64,000 nt of DNA, taken from Sipunculus nudus. Taxonomy: Eukaryota; Annelida; Sipuncula; Golfingiida; Sipunculidae. A program made the translations under genes and the position numbers. Below the pieces are notes generated by a model. It was given only the letters and a program-made list of their open reading frames with translations. It was not told the origin of the DNA and ran no database searches. How positions within the stretch are numbered: the first letter of the stretch is position 1; each line of letters starts with the position of its first letter. Location: positions 67,130,926-67,194,925 of the forward strand of contig CM049309.1 in assembly GCA_026874595.1 (NCBI GenBank). Reading direction: 5' to 3'. Of the stretch, positions 51,201-62,599 are shown piece by piece.

Positions 51201-54200
51201 ATCTATATTGCACACTTCAGCATGAACTGGTCTAACTACATTATAATGCAGTGGCTCCCAACATATCTAGCACGCAACCTAGGGGCTGAAAAACAACATA
51301 TTATGTTCACTGCAGTGCCTTATATCATGAACTCGCTCGTAGGTGTAGGTAAGTCACTAACATTTGGTTATTTCTCAGATTAAAGCGTACCTTTTAAAGA
51401 TGAAATTTCTTATCTGTACCCCTTTACATTCTAACTTTAGAACATTGGCAAACCAATCAAAATATTATTAAATTGTCAATATGACAGCCAAAAGGGATTT
51501 TACTTAGTCAGAGACAATCCTTATTGAGGATGTATTTCAGATTATATTCCTGTATATGCCTGGTACAGTTTTCCAAAGACAACAAGGGCATGGGGGCTCC
51601 TATATTAATTTATGTGTCATTCCAGAGTTTCTGTTAAATTTGCCCCTCAATTCTGTGAAAGTCATGGAAATTTGAGGAGGTTAGTTATATGTGGAGCGAG
51701 ACTCGACATACTCTTGTGTTATAGCCACCGTGATTGCTGACAAGTATAAACACAGGGCATTCCTGACCCTCCTAAAAGAAAATGTCCTGATGCTTGTGAA
51801 TTTTCAGTCAGTTATACACAGGTTTAAAGTGTATACATTAGATCAAAAACTGCTGGCAAGGATGGTGACTAATCTGAAAGCTAACGGTGCTCGATCAAGC
51901 ATAGCTTAGATGATTGTTCTGACTGTATTACTGCTGTTCTATGATGCAGTCATATGAAAAAGTCACATAAATGTATGTTATGGGGTAGATGTTTATTGTG
52001 TTTCTGGGCAATAAAATTATCTGAAGTAACGATTTATATTAAACTGGCTTTCATTTGGAATCTTGATGTTTCATATATTATGATAACTGATTCTTTGTGT
52101 CTTAAAATAATAGTTGCAAACAAGCTGAAGTTATATATGTATCATGTTGCTTGATGTCATGTCGAGTAATACGAAAAAAGCTTGCCAGATACAAACTACC
52201 GGTGTGAGACAGAGGGAGTTCACCTTAACATCATGGGCAATCGAGAATTTAGATTCATTTGAGAAATTGTGCTTTCAAACAATTTTTTTTTGGGGTCAAC
52301 AAATTAGATTGATCACCAAATTGAAATAAAGACGGTATATAATGTAAATTTATATATGTTTCAGTTGCGGGTCATTTTGCTGATGCATTGATAGCCAACA
52401 AATGGACGGTTGTGTCGGTTCGTCGACTGATGACCTGTGTTGGACTACTAGGGCCTGGCATTTTTATTCTGTGTTTTAGTGCAGTGAACAGTTTAGTGCT
52501 GGCAGTTTTGTAAGCATTGCATTCATAATTTTTATTTGTTTTAATTATTCAGCTTATAAATAAATTATTTTATTTTTTGGATTAATGCAGTAGTAAAATA
52601 TATAAATGTAAATGTTATTAAAGATAATATTAAATAAATATATAATGATGCAGCTATTTACCATGTAATATAAAACAATTTTTGTTAATTTTTTATGTAA
52701 ATTCACAGTATTTGCTTCATTATTTTATCTCTATAATTTTTTTTATTAAAAAAGTAACAAAATTCACAGATGTGTACTTTGTTTGATAATATAATATTGT
52801 CATAACAAGTGTGGTATTATGTAAAATTCACAGTGGAGCAATGACTTTTTCATCAATTTTATCCTTTCAGATGCTGTAAAAAATTTTTAAGGCATCTAAA
52901 TAAGCACTATTTGAATGTTATTATTAGGGCCCCGCTTGACAAGGGGTGCCCTATAGTGATCACTGTGTCAGTCTGTCCATCCTTCCTTCCGTCAGTGACA
53001 CCTTCTTTCACGCGCGATAACTCAACAACAACATACTGCAGCTTTCCCAAATTCACAGGGATGATTGGTACCTATGAGGGCTCCAGACCTATCGAATTAC
53101 AGACATGTTTGAATTCCAATATGGCTGGCACAGCCCAATCGCTGATTTTCTTTTGCAGGCAATAACTCAACAACAACATACTGTAGCTTTCCCAAATTCA
53201 CAGGGACGATTGGTACCTATGAGGGCTCCAGACCTATCGAATTACAGACATGTTGGAATTCCAATATGGCCGCCACAGCCCGATCGCTGATTTTCTTTCG
53301 CACGCAATAACTCAACAACAACCTATTGCAGTTTTCCCCAATTCACAGGGAAGATTGGTACCTATGAGGGCTCCAGACCTATCGAATAACAGACATGTTG
53401 GAATTCCAATATGGCTGCCACAGCCCAATCGCTGATTTTCTTTTTGAGTGATAATTCAACAACAACATACTGCAGCTTTCCCTAATTCACAGGGATGGTT
53501 GGTAGCTATGAGGGCTCCGAACTTATAGAATTACAGACTTGTCAGAATTCCAATATGGCCGCCACAGCCCGATCACTGATTTTATTTTGCATGCAGTTAC
53601 TCAACAACATATTGCAGCTTTCCCAAATTCACAGGGATGATTGGTACCTAGGAGGGCTTCAGACCTATCGAATTACAGACATGTTGAATTCCATTATGGC
53701 CACCACAGCCCAATGGCTGATTTTATTTCGCATGCAATAACTCAACAACAACATACTGCAGCTTTCCCAAATTCACAGGGATGGTTGGTAGCTATGAGGG
53801 CTCCAGACTTAGAGAATAACAGACTTGTCAGAATTCCAATATGGCCGCCACAGCCCGATCACTGATTTTATTTTGCATGCAATTACTCAACAACATATTG
53901 CAGCTTTCCCTAATTCACAGGGATGATTGGTACCTAGGAGGGCTTCAGACCTATCGAATTACAGACATGTTGAATTCCATTATGGCCGCCACAGCCCAAT
54001 GGCTGATTTTCTTTCGCATGCAATAACTCAACAACAACATGCTGTAACTTTCCCAAATTCACAGGGATGATTGGTACCTATGAGGGCTCCAGACCAATTG
54101 AATGACAGACCTGTTTGAATTGAAATATGGCGGCCACAGCCCGATCGCTGATTATCTTTTGCACGCGTTAACCTAACAACAACCTATTGCAGCTTTCCCA

Positions 54201-55863
54201 ATTTCACAGGGATCATTGGTGCCTATGAGGGCTCAAGACCTATTGAATTACAGACTCGCTCAAAATCAAATATTGCTAACAGATTACATTTGGTGATTTT
54301 CAATTGCACACATTATTTCAGACATATCTTCTTTAATATCATTTGATCCAGTAGGATTTTTTCCCTCATGCATATGGATAAAAGCCTGTGTCTGTTTGTC
54401 ATATTTTTCAAATTTAACTTCATTTTTCACCCATATGTAAACTAGTCCAGCACTAGCAGAATCGCGGGGCCCTCCAAGGACCATTGTCTGACCACATCTA
54501 GTTATTATTATTTTTATCATAATTAATATTTTTATTACATGTATTAATATATATATATAATTGCTAAGAGCTTTAATTATATAAAGTACCATGAATGATT
54601 TAAAAAAAAAACACTTTTATTCACAGATGTGTGTCAATATCAATGGGACTGAGTGCCTGTAATTCCTCGGGTCACTTGAGTAACCATGCTGAGGTAGCGC
54701 CTAGCCATGCAGGCATCACATTCGCAATATCAAATACATTAGTAAGTATATACTTTAATTTGAAATCATTAGTTGATGTGTTTAGTAAATGATGTTATAT
54801 TCTTTTGTTTAAACTTTATAAAATAAGTTTGTCTTCAGCAGTTGGTTGATTATGATTTTTTTTGTGTGTCATAAATACCAAAATAGGATATATTTATTCA
54901 TGTACTCTGTGCATATCAATTAAATATCCCTTGATATACATGAACTTGATTTACCATATGCTGTGAAATCCTGCCTGATGACCTTGATCAAACTAACAAG
55001 ACCACCTCATGAAAATTATGACTTTTGTGGTCCCAGAGTTTATTTAAATTATATTTTTTTTATTTTAATGAAAATCAAACTCAGCATGATCACTCCATTA
55101 TTATGACCATGGACTACTGAAGTGCATACCAATTCCTGCAAAACATTTGGTCAAATGACAGTTTCCCAGATGACAGTTTTTGTGCACAAATTGAATGAAA
55201 AATAGGCATTAGATCACAAAACTCATTATAGATACTCTTATTAACAATAAAATTTATGATGAAAAAATGCAAACATACAAGTAAACTCCTGTCACCTAGA
55301 TAAAGTAAAAGATTAAAATGCAATATACTTTATATATATTTTTCTCCGTAATTCAGATTAGATGAGGTGTATAATTAAAATATTAACAGAAGTTGCCCTT
55401 TTTAATAATGAAAAGAAAATGGACGGAAATTCAGAATAAATGGGGATGGAAAAATCTGTTTATCTTTACAGCATCCTTCATCAGCACACGTTTAGGTGTT
55501 CAAATCCCTCTCAGATATAAGAACTTGAATATCAGTTCACTGTTATCATTTCATAAATTTTCTGATAGAATTTTGTGATCAGTGATCCAAATATCCAGAT
55601 TTATTTTCTAAATGAAGTATATTTATTGTGTTTAAGCCCATTGCAGATAAATTTGTGTTATTGTGCTTTTAAATCCTATTACTGATAACTTTAATATTAT
55701 TTTTCAGGCCACTATTCCTGGTATTACCTGTGGTCCACTGACGGCAGAACTCGTTACGCAGTCACACGGTCGCTGGTTCCCAGTCTTTGTCATAGCTGCT
55801 GGTGTCAACTTTGTTGGTGCCATTATTTATATGAGCCAAAGTGCAGCAAGCCAGGTTTTATAG
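41761..55863 (+). CDS. SLC17-family 12-helix anion transporter (VNUT/PHT4-like), complete in eight coding exons
   Basis: Join 41761-41940, 46789-46948, 47883-47995, 50152-50286, 51144-51348, 52365-52509, 54627-54741, 55708-55863. All introns are GT-AG and the phases add to 403 codons (402 residues). It is a major-facilitator protein with no long N- or C-terminal tails. Helix 1 is about residues 8-30. The MFS loop motif GGSAAKRYGGK (63-73) lies between helices 2 and 3. R104 and E111 in RVILGIGEG match the essential helix-4 Arg and Glu of VGLUT/SLC17. VPVEERSRAFG is at 126-136, HLDWPWMFYLFGSLG at 155-169, WLPTYL at 233-238, VRRLM at 283-287, and SNHAEVAPSHAG at 331-342, the SLC17 'N...APxxAG' signature. 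SLC17 proteins move organic anions or phosphate across vesicle, lysosome or plasma membranes. The closest resemblance is to vesicular nucleotide transporter and plant PHT4/ANTR sequences. The substrate is not decidable here. Confidence 0.9.
42197..42230. repeat. (CT)n microsatellite in intron 1
   Basis: Thirty-four bases of CT repeat. Confidence 0.95.
42706..44085 (+). mobile_element. Head-plus-core-array element with ~680-bp units in intron 1
   Basis: Opens with the hairpin head agctcagctgac-tataa-gtcatctgagct, whose arms pair at 11 of 12 positions, then a gtccgtcc/gtctgtctg run. Two core units follow: the stretch 'ctcctaccat[ga]ccgaaaattgg' with tattaaggaaaaacctc occurs near 42868 and again near 43553. 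Related to 34230-33050 (reverse) and, by the head, to 40115 and 63898. No coding frame. Confidence 0.7.
44940..45777 (+). mobile_element. Pearl/HINE-like element with ~180-bp core units in intron 1
   Basis: The head is tgccccggggcatatagttt then atgtccgtcattccatcctt. Four core units follow, anchored by gacttttttt at about 45031, 45212, 45392 and 45570 (periods 181, 180 and 178). Each unit carries gatattggcctgatttttgg and cagttacagatcgagtt. The tail is ccccaggtgggggcattcat, then gtcgttccaacacatctag followed by T. The CTAG|T end after a G/C-rich pairing stretch fits Helitron/Helentron 3' ends. No protein is encoded. Confidence 0.75.
46746..46779 (+). repeat. Repeat word abutting the exon 2 splice acceptor
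   Basis: Matches the reverse complement of 32438-32471 at 33 of 34 positions, with unrelated flanks. Its 3' part, tcccttgtt, supplies most of the pyrimidine tract of the acceptor, whose AG lies at 46787-46788, only nine bases after the repeat. Confidence 0.75.
46789..46948 (+). CDS. Transporter exon 2 (residues 61-113 and one base of 114)
   Basis: Acceptor ttttatcacag, donor TTAG|gtaagt, phase 0 in and phase 1 out. It encodes the rest of helix 2, the GGSAAKRYGGK loop, helix 3 and helix 4 with the conserved R104 and E111. Confidence 0.9.
47012..47187. mobile_element. pogo/Tigger-type MITE in intron 2
   Basis: 176 bp. The left end cagtggaaccccagaataac with gaccacc matches the left end of 34714-35934. 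The right end gttttccacta is its inverted partner (one change at the last base). TA flanks both sides (47010-47011 and 47188-47189). The interior is a fused pair of subterminal boxes, as expected after internal deletion. Confidence 0.8.
47883..47995 (+). CDS. Transporter exon 3 (residues 114-151)
   Basis: Acceptor atatcatttcag, donor ATG|gtgagt, phase 1 in and phase 0 out. It encodes LPTIFHIFAHTVPVEERSR, equivalent to the SLC17 'P...H......P..ERSR' segment after helix 4, and helix 5. Confidence 0.9.
47996..50151 (+). other. Transporter intron 3 (2.2 kb)
   Basis: GT-AG intron. A short repeat fragment at about 48390-48610 has a 'tttgtctgtctgtccctcct' stretch like the heads of the array elements. 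Nothing else is recognised. Confidence 0.7.
50152..50286 (+). CDS. Transporter exon 4 (residues 152-196)
   Basis: Acceptor taatgcttacag, donor AAG|gtcagg, phase 0 at both ends. It encodes the helix 5 to 6 turn HLDWPWMFY, helix 6, and the start of the central cytosolic loop with acidic EVRGPVEEEF. Confidence 0.9.
51070..51131 (+). repeat. Partial upstream duplicate of the exon 5 start (decoy acceptor)
   Basis: The sequence ctttgcaggttaacaacagt, then aatgttggagaacagagt and ttgtgagtcactg, repeats 62 bp upstream of the true exon 5 start (51144), including the splice acceptor. Splicing at 51082 would encode V-N-N-S-N-V-G-E-Q-S-L and then hit a TGA, so that site would give a truncated protein. Confidence 0.85.
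51144..51348 (+). CDS. Transporter exon 5 (residues 197-264 and one base of 265)
   Basis: Acceptor ctatctttgtag, donor GTAG|gtaagt, phase 0 in and phase 1 out. It encodes the end of the central loop, helix 7 (PLWSIYIAHFSMNWSNYII), QWLPTYLARNLG and helix 8. The W-PTYL motif is typical of SLC17/PHT4 helix 7. Confidence 0.9.
51349..52364 (+). other. Transporter intron 5 (1.0 kb)
   Basis: GT-AG intron, AT-rich. No repeat family was recognised. Confidence 0.75.
52365..52509 (+). CDS. Transporter exon 6 (residues 265-312 and two bases of 313)
   Basis: Acceptor tatatgtttcag, donor TTTT|gtaagc, phase 1 in and phase 2 out. It encodes VAGHFADALIANKW, the 'G..(A/S)D.LI' loop of SLC17 proteins, then VRRLM, helix 9 (GLLGPGIFILCF) and part of helix 10. 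Confidence 0.9.
52926..54495 (+). mobile_element. Pearl/HINE-like element with ~143-bp core units in intron 6
   Basis: The head has agggccccgc (52926-52935), then gtcagtctgtccatccttcc. About nine core units follow, anchored by ttggta/gcctatgagggct near 53066, 53208, 53350, 53497, 53640, 53786, 53925, 54069 and 54210. Each carries ccaatatggccgccacagcc and gctgattttctttcgca. The tail has gcggggccct (54464-54473), an exact inverse of the head decamer, then gaccacatctag at the 3' end. The flanks gttattatta occur on both sides and may be a target duplication, but the sequence is simple. Plus-strand open frames across the array are repeat artefacts. Confidence 0.75.
54627..54741 (+). CDS. Transporter exon 7 (residues 313-351)
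   Basis: Acceptor ttttattcacag, donor TTA|gtaagt, phase 2 in and phase 0 out. It encodes helix 10 to 11, with CNSSGHLSNHAEVAPSHAG and FAISNTL, equivalent to VGLUT 'N..DIAP.YAG' and 'GISN'. Confidence 0.9.
55708..55863 (+). CDS. Transporter exon 8, C-terminus and stop (residues 352-402)
   Basis: Acceptor tatttttcag. It encodes the end of helix 11, a short loop SHGRW, helix 12 (VFVIAAGVNFVGAIIYM) and a tail SQSAASQVL ending at TAG 55861-55863. No dileucine-rich or extended tail follows. Confidence 0.9.
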   Translation, partial: ATIPGITCGPLTAELVTQSHGRWFPVFVIAAGVNFVGAIIYMSQSAASQVL

Positions 55864-57460
55864 CCTTAATCAAACCATGATCACATATATGTATGTCTGT
55901 TTATAATGTGGACATTCAACATGTCTCCATTTTTCATGGTAACATTTGTAAGGGTACCCATGGGCAGGGGGTGCTCATCTGCAGGGTCATCTCTGCTCAT
56001 TTTGTGAAACTATGCTCTTGATCAGGTGCAGGCCACATGTTCTACTACAGGTTCTTACTGCTCAGTTTGAACAAAATTGTGGTCTAGTTCAGATGTGAGC
56101 AAACTGCAGCTAGTTGGCAACATGCAGCCCTCAAGCTCTGTTGTGGGCCCCTCCTGTGTTCTTGCGTGGCAACATTGATGTGCAGTCCCAGAAAAGAATG
56201 ATGTGCTTAATGAGATCAGACTGAGATTTTGCCATCTTTATCTAAACAGAAAGGGACAACATTAAGGGAGTGTTAGTACCAGGTGTGAGAAATTTCACTA
56301 AATTTTAATATTTCAGGAAAATTAGGAATTTTCATTTCAGGAAATTTTACCTTATTCATTTCTCTTCTTGCCCCATTAATACTTGAAATTTAGCTGGACC
56401 CCCACCCAATTATCAGGAAATATGCTCTTATGCTGAATTACTTTTTGAACTCTTTGAATGTATAATAACATACCAAATAATCTAGGTGTTTGAATTGTAA
56501 TTAATTTAGCTGTAGTAAAACACATCCTGTGTAATACATTTTGGATGTTTCATGTGGCCTTAAGGGAGAAGAATTTGTTCACCTCTGCTCTAAAGTTTTG
56601 TTCACGTCTGCTCTAGTATGTTCTAAAGAGACAGGCATATGATAGGATTCTTTTAACAACTTCACATTCAGTGGCAGGAATCCCTTCTATAATAGTAAAT
56701 CTTCTGAGTAAATAAATTACTAAAGAAAGTAAATTTCAAACTGTCTTTCTTAGAAGTACAGATGTTAAATTCAGGTTTGGGTCACTATGCTTGTTCTCTA
56801 AGGTCATATCTGCACTACCAAATGATATCAGTCGTGAATCCGATTACTCTATTCACTCTTGGCCTCATCTAATTCCCATCAGTTAAGTCTACTGTAGTCT
56901 GCTTGAAAGGTGGTGTACAGTAGTTTGGTTTACTTTGGTCCAATTTACATTAAACTGGTTCATAGTGGGTACAGGCAAATCTGTTTCTAGTCTAAATAGT
57001 CCTGTGGAATATCGCTTTTTGCAGCACAGTAAACCAGATTAAACAACCTAGTAGAGACAGCAAATCTGTTTTTTAGAATAAACTGGTCTAGTCTTTTGTA
57101 AATACAGTGTGGATGCAAAGTGTACCACTTCATGACTAAAGTAAACTGGTTTGGCTGTAATCAGATTTAGAGGCATACCAACGGATATGGCCTATGTTGT
57201 CTCTTGCTTTACTACTTCAAGACTAAAGTAAACTGGTTCAGATTTATAGGCATACCTCCGGATATGGCCTAAGTTGGCACTTGCTGTGTGAGGCAGGGTC
57301 ACGTGCTAAATAGTCATTTAGGAAGGGGACAGTTTCAGGTTTTCATTACTTTTACACTAATGTGGAATAGTTACTGTAAAATAGTCTTGGTCAAGTTTCT
57401 AAACAATTCTAAAAAAGATTACTATTTATCATGTTATAAAATAAACACTGAATCATGTCA
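55864..57460 (+). other. 3' UTR and downstream flank of the transporter gene
   Basis: AATAAA signals occur at 56711-56716 and 57440-57445. Neither is followed by a clear GT-rich element that I can single out. The hAT-type MITE (56090-56587) would lie in the 3' UTR if either signal is used. At about 57120-57270 a 'gactaaagtaaactggttt...ggatatggcct' block of about 90 bp is repeated once in tandem. Confidence 0.45.
56090..56587. mobile_element. hAT-type MITE in the transporter 3' region
   Basis: The left end is cagatgtgagcaaactgcag. The right end is the reverse complement of cagaggtgaacaaattcttc. Both resemble the well-known hAT terminal word CAGAGGTGGGCAAACT. The flanking 8-mers gtctagtt and ctctaaag share only tcta, so the target duplication has decayed, though it fits the hAT preference for nTCTAGAn. 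It has no coding capacity. Confidence 0.7.
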
Positions 57461-60400
57461 AAGATCTGTTTCCAGAAAATATACAGGTAAAATATTTTTA
57501 CGAATTTAGATTAATATTTTAATTCATTTTACATTTATTGATATAACACTTTGATTGTAAATTATTAACTATGTCTTCCGTGTAATACTTTGTGTTAAAA
57601 ATTGTATGCAAATATATGCCTTTGTGTCATTATTCTCAGATATAAAGAAATAAGTCATTCTATTAGTACATTAAAGTTTAGTGTATAATAAGAAGAAATA
57701 TTGTTTTCCATCAAATCAGTTATTAGTATCCTAAGCGTAGTTGCATATCCACGTTTAATTGAATCCCATGTACATATTTTTTTTCAATCCAAGTCAGATA
57801 ATTATTATAAGCAAAGAAAATATCAGTATATCTACAGCACGTGTACATGCCTTGCATACAGGAACCTCCCTTATGACATCTCATCAAGGCCCGTTTTCCA
57901 TGTTCACATCTTTGTGTAAAATTGTTTTGCACCAGTTTAAAACCTTACCTTGTTCCCATGATTGCGTTTAATGGTGCTCGCTTTTAAAAATGCCTGATGA
58001 AATGAGCATTGTGGGATCATTCATCATGTTTAAATGCACAGTTTTTTTTCACATAAGTTTGAACCCAATGTTCCTTCACTCTAGGGGAAAATTCCTTGCC
58101 GTTTATATAAATTAATATGCCCACCATAGTGAGTCCCAGCAAGATACATAACTTTCCATGACCACCTTGAAAATACAGCCACATTTGGAGAACATGAAGC
58201 TGGTCATATTTTCAGGTTCAAGACTGAACGATTTGTTACAAATTATTTTTTTAGATCTCATAAATATATTATTTCATATAAACTCTGATACTTTTAAATT
58301 ACTAGGTTCAGTGTGTATAATAACTACCCGGTAACAGGTTTCCTTAAATATGATATAATATGTAATGGAAATGATTTTGTATTGGGATGCAGTGTTGTAC
58401 ATTAAATGTGATTAAGTATGTGATTTCATATTCTTGGTGCTGTATGGAGTTAAAACTTCAGTTTAGAACAAAGTGATCTATAGCCTGCCTATTATTACAC
58501 TCTAAGAAGGGGAGGGTAGGGAAAAACACCACCTTTAATATTATCAGCCTCAAACATTTCTGTTTGCCCCCAACTTTGAACAGGCTTGTTTACACTACCT
58601 TGGAAAAAATCTGAGAAAACTCTTTGCTGTTTATTATTCTTGGTGATCGTACTCTTTTAATGGCTACTTTCCAGGTATGTTGTCTATGTATATATGCAAA
58701 GAAATTTTAGATAACATTAATTAAAACGCCTAATGTGCAGATGCCAAGAATGTCTGCCTTTCAAAACCAAGTAGTTTGCATGAAATTAAAATATATATGA
58801 TGCTGCACTATTATTTTTAAAAATGCATGATGTGTGAAGATGACTGTTATAAATTATATTTAAAATGTGTATGTGTGTGCAAGGAAGGATATTCACATAT
58901 GTACAGGGTAAAACATTAAGGCATTCTAAGAGGAGTATCCTGTTTATCATTTTAGAAGGGAGTTTTCTTTATAAAGCAAGTCTCAAAAGTTACAATTACA
59001 ATAATAGAGTATACAGTAATAGTGACAATAATTTTGTCAAACAATATAAGGTATTTTTGTGAGCTGTTCACTTTGAAATAGTCCAGTTGTGTTTATTTGC
59101 ACAACATGACACTTACATTAAAATGTATATTACAGATGCTTTGTATTATTGACTAAAACAATAATGAAGAACTTAAAATATACCCCTGTGTTGAGATGTT
59201 TGGTCTTCTGATGTGACCCTCATTATGCACACCAATAGAGCCAATTTGGCGAAAGAAAAAACCCTACTCGAATCAATGACTTCAGTTCACATTATGTTGC
59301 ATATTGAACTCCCATTCAAGTTCAAAATAAGGGAGTATGTTTTATCATCAGTCAATAGCTTCCTGTTAGCATGCTATAGTTTCATGCCACCATGTTTGAA
59401 TTTTTATTTCATCTATTCAGAAAAATTGTGGAAGGATATGCCAGAACAAATATTCGATGTATTCTGCCAAATACAGAGTGAGGTCCTCTTTGTAGCCGTG
59501 GTTGTGTATATGGGTTTGTCAGGTTGTTGCACAATGCTCTGGTAAAGGCTTCCTAGTGCAAAATCGTGATATAAATCTAAACTAATGAATTATTCATGAG
59601 GTAATTAATGAATTATTAATGAATTTCCATTCATTCATTACACATGGCAAGGTGCTATCCTGTACAGTCATCATATACAAGGTCAAAGTATTCACTATCT
59701 TCAGCTTAAAAAGAATGCCAAAATGTATGTATGTGTGTGTGCATGCATGTGTGTCTCTTGGCTTGACATAGAAGATTTCTTAGTTCAAAATTTAATATAT
59801 ACTTTTCAAAATACTGCATGTTTTCTTCTAATAAATATATGAGCCCAGGTATCAAAAGTTCACTTTACTCAAATGAAATTATGAATTGACATAATAGTGG
59901 TTTACACTGCAGTATAAATATATAAAGCAGATTCCTGTTTAGAGTATGTGGTTAATTTAAACTGAAGTTTTAAAGGGGACAGAATGCATATTAAAAGCCT
60001 AGGAGATGACCAGTGACATTCTGCATTAAGCTGAGAAGTTATGAAGAGGCTTCAGTGAGATCTAAATTACAGTAGAACCTCATATATCCGAATGGTGCAG
60101 TGGACAGAAATTATGTTCAGATAACTGAAGGTACAGTTAAAGCATTCTTCAATAAATTTACTGATGGTACGCGAGAGCATGTCAGTGCTCCATTATGCTA
60201 ATTTCGCCAGTAACTCTTAAGAACATAACAATTATTAAGTCTCAAAATAAAACCAGCAAACCTATGATATACATGTATACAATATATATAAATATATGTT
60301 CATAATTTTGTATTTCTATCTTTAGGTTAATAGAGGTACTTTTTGATTCCTGATACAAAATTTTGGAAAAATGATTTTTCAGGTGAAAAGATAATCAGAA

Positions 60401-62580
60401 ATTTGAGATTCCACTGAACCAGTGTAACATAATTTTAGTCCATCTGCTATATGTTCAATTGAATGATTAATTAGGAGGAGATGGCCTTATTCAGTAACAA
60501 TATCTTTACAATAAAGTATTGAATTTTTAAAAATATATTAAGAAGAGTTAATTTCGGTTGGGAAATTTTATATAGATATTCACAAAATCACATTAAATAT
60601 ATTAGCACTTTGAATCATTGTATACACTAACTTACAGATAAACTGTGCTGGTAAATGAATCATCTGGTAGAGCCTTAAATGTAAATGCAAGCCACAAAAC
60701 ATTCATGAATTTTGTTAGTCTAGATTGGCAAGTCTTTCCAGTCACTAGTTTTGTTGTTATCTAGCCATTTTCAGGGGATGTGTTTTGATAAAAAACTGAA
60801 AAACATTCAGAGAGCAAATACCTCCACCAACACCTGGCTCCACCTCCTGGTTTTTGAAGGTTCAACCTATCCACCCCAAACAGGGGCGGATCTAGGATTT
60901 AGGAAAAGGAGGGGTCCAACCAAGGATGATTGATGACTAAACCTAAAAGAGGTCCTCAAATCTGGGAAAGGGAGGGGGTTCCAGGCCACAAAAGTTGGGG
61001 TGTATCCCTTAAAAAAGGTTAATCAAGTTATTAAGGGGGGGGGGTACATCCATCAAGGATCTGCTTCTGCCAAACTATGTAATCAACTGTTCATTAGCCC
61101 ATGGCCCTACCTCCACACAATTTGAAAAGAAATTCATTTTTAATACTTGGTATGTCCTGGCTCCAAAAGAAATATAGGAATTTTATGGGAGTACTTCAGA
61201 CAAAAAATATAGAAATTAATATTATTAAACTGTCAGCCATAAATATAAGTTTTTATTGCATAATTATGTTATACTTGGTCACTGTCAAAGACCATCAGTT
61301 CTCCAAGTAACACCTGAAAGTCCGATTTATATCTTTAGTTGACTATACTATACAACTATAACACATACACAGTTCTACACACGAACAGATCTTGTTTTTT
61401 CAAATAATATCAGTTCTGTGTAACAATATTTAACAATTAAATTGGAAACATCATTGTGCAGTTAAAAAAGGAAAATTATGGTCTCAATGCTGAAAAATAT
61501 AGGAAATTATAGGAGACGATTTTTCATAGGAACATATTTGATAAAATAGGAAATGGTGGAAGTATTGTGTGGACAGACCAGTTCCTGTCAATTTTGTTGA
61601 CCAATTCTCAATTAATTTATAAGCTCAGAAACCAAATTTAAGCTCAGCGGCAGGGTTAAATTATGCTCACTCTCCTAGTGCTTGTATCTTGCCTTTTGCT
61701 TGTATAATATGCTTCAAATAGAGCAGAATCATGTATAAAATGGGACCAGATCTATATGCGAGGCATGCTGTATGTCAGTTCATCATCTTGAGGGATTCAC
61801 ATTGATGACATCACTGGTTAATTTTGAGTGCCACAACCACTAGTGTATCATTTACATTATCATTGTTTTTTTGTGGTAGAATATTATGATTGTGTTCTCA
61901 GCAAGTACAAACAAATTTTGTTCCACAGTATGTAGCAGATTGAGAACGTGTCTTGTTAGGGGTGCAAGCTGCCTTTTGAAAGGTCCTTTCTCATTACAGT
62001 ATATAACAGGACCAGTATTCATATTAATAATACTGCAGTTACATGTATCATCTTCATAATATGTATTATATGTAATAAAGTATATTTCTGTGTATATGTG
62101 TTTTCTATTATGTTTTTGGAAATGCACCAGCTTTAAAAAGAAAAGTTTTCCTGCCAGTGTTAGAATTATCCTCAGTGCTTCAGTTGTGCTCATGTATCAG
62201 CATTGTATCATTTACTGAAAAAAAGACCATTTTGAGAAAAAAAACAAGACCAGGAAGATATTAAAATTTTATCTGACAAATAAATAAGCTACACTTACAT
62301 GAATTATAGTGATCTTGGTGAACAAAACAGAATGACAACATCTGATACAAACAAAATACATTGTATTTGACCTCGCAGTACAAAAGATATTACTTACATG
62401 ATGGCAAACTAATGTTTCCGGATACCATGCATAATACATGGTTTTAATTACTAAAGAGCTTTACAGTTAACATCTCTTCACACAGAGGATACATTTCAAA
62501 ACATGCAAGATTTGAAAGGTCTTTACCACTTCTACCTGCACAAACAACCCACCCTTTCCAATGGAAATTAAAACAAGTGA
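57461..62580. other. Downstream intergenic DNA without supported genes
   Basis: AT-rich. A single Tigger-like end, cagtagaacctcatatatcc, lies at about 60070-60090, and a gggcggatctaggatttagg repeat end at about 60882 is followed by G runs. A 110-codon plus-strand frame at 59213-59545 starts with GTG, has no splice context and no recognised domain. I do not call it a gene. Confidence 0.45.
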
Positions 62581-62599
62581 CCTGTGGGTCATGAGGCTC

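Noticed and set aside
53105-54026. Plus-strand open frames with repeated peptide blocks in intron 6
   Set aside because: They are translations of the ~143-bp core units of an intronic mobile element.
59213-59545. 110-codon plus-strand frame downstream of the transporter
   Set aside because: It starts with GTG and has no domain or splice context. It lies in repeat-rich 3' flank.
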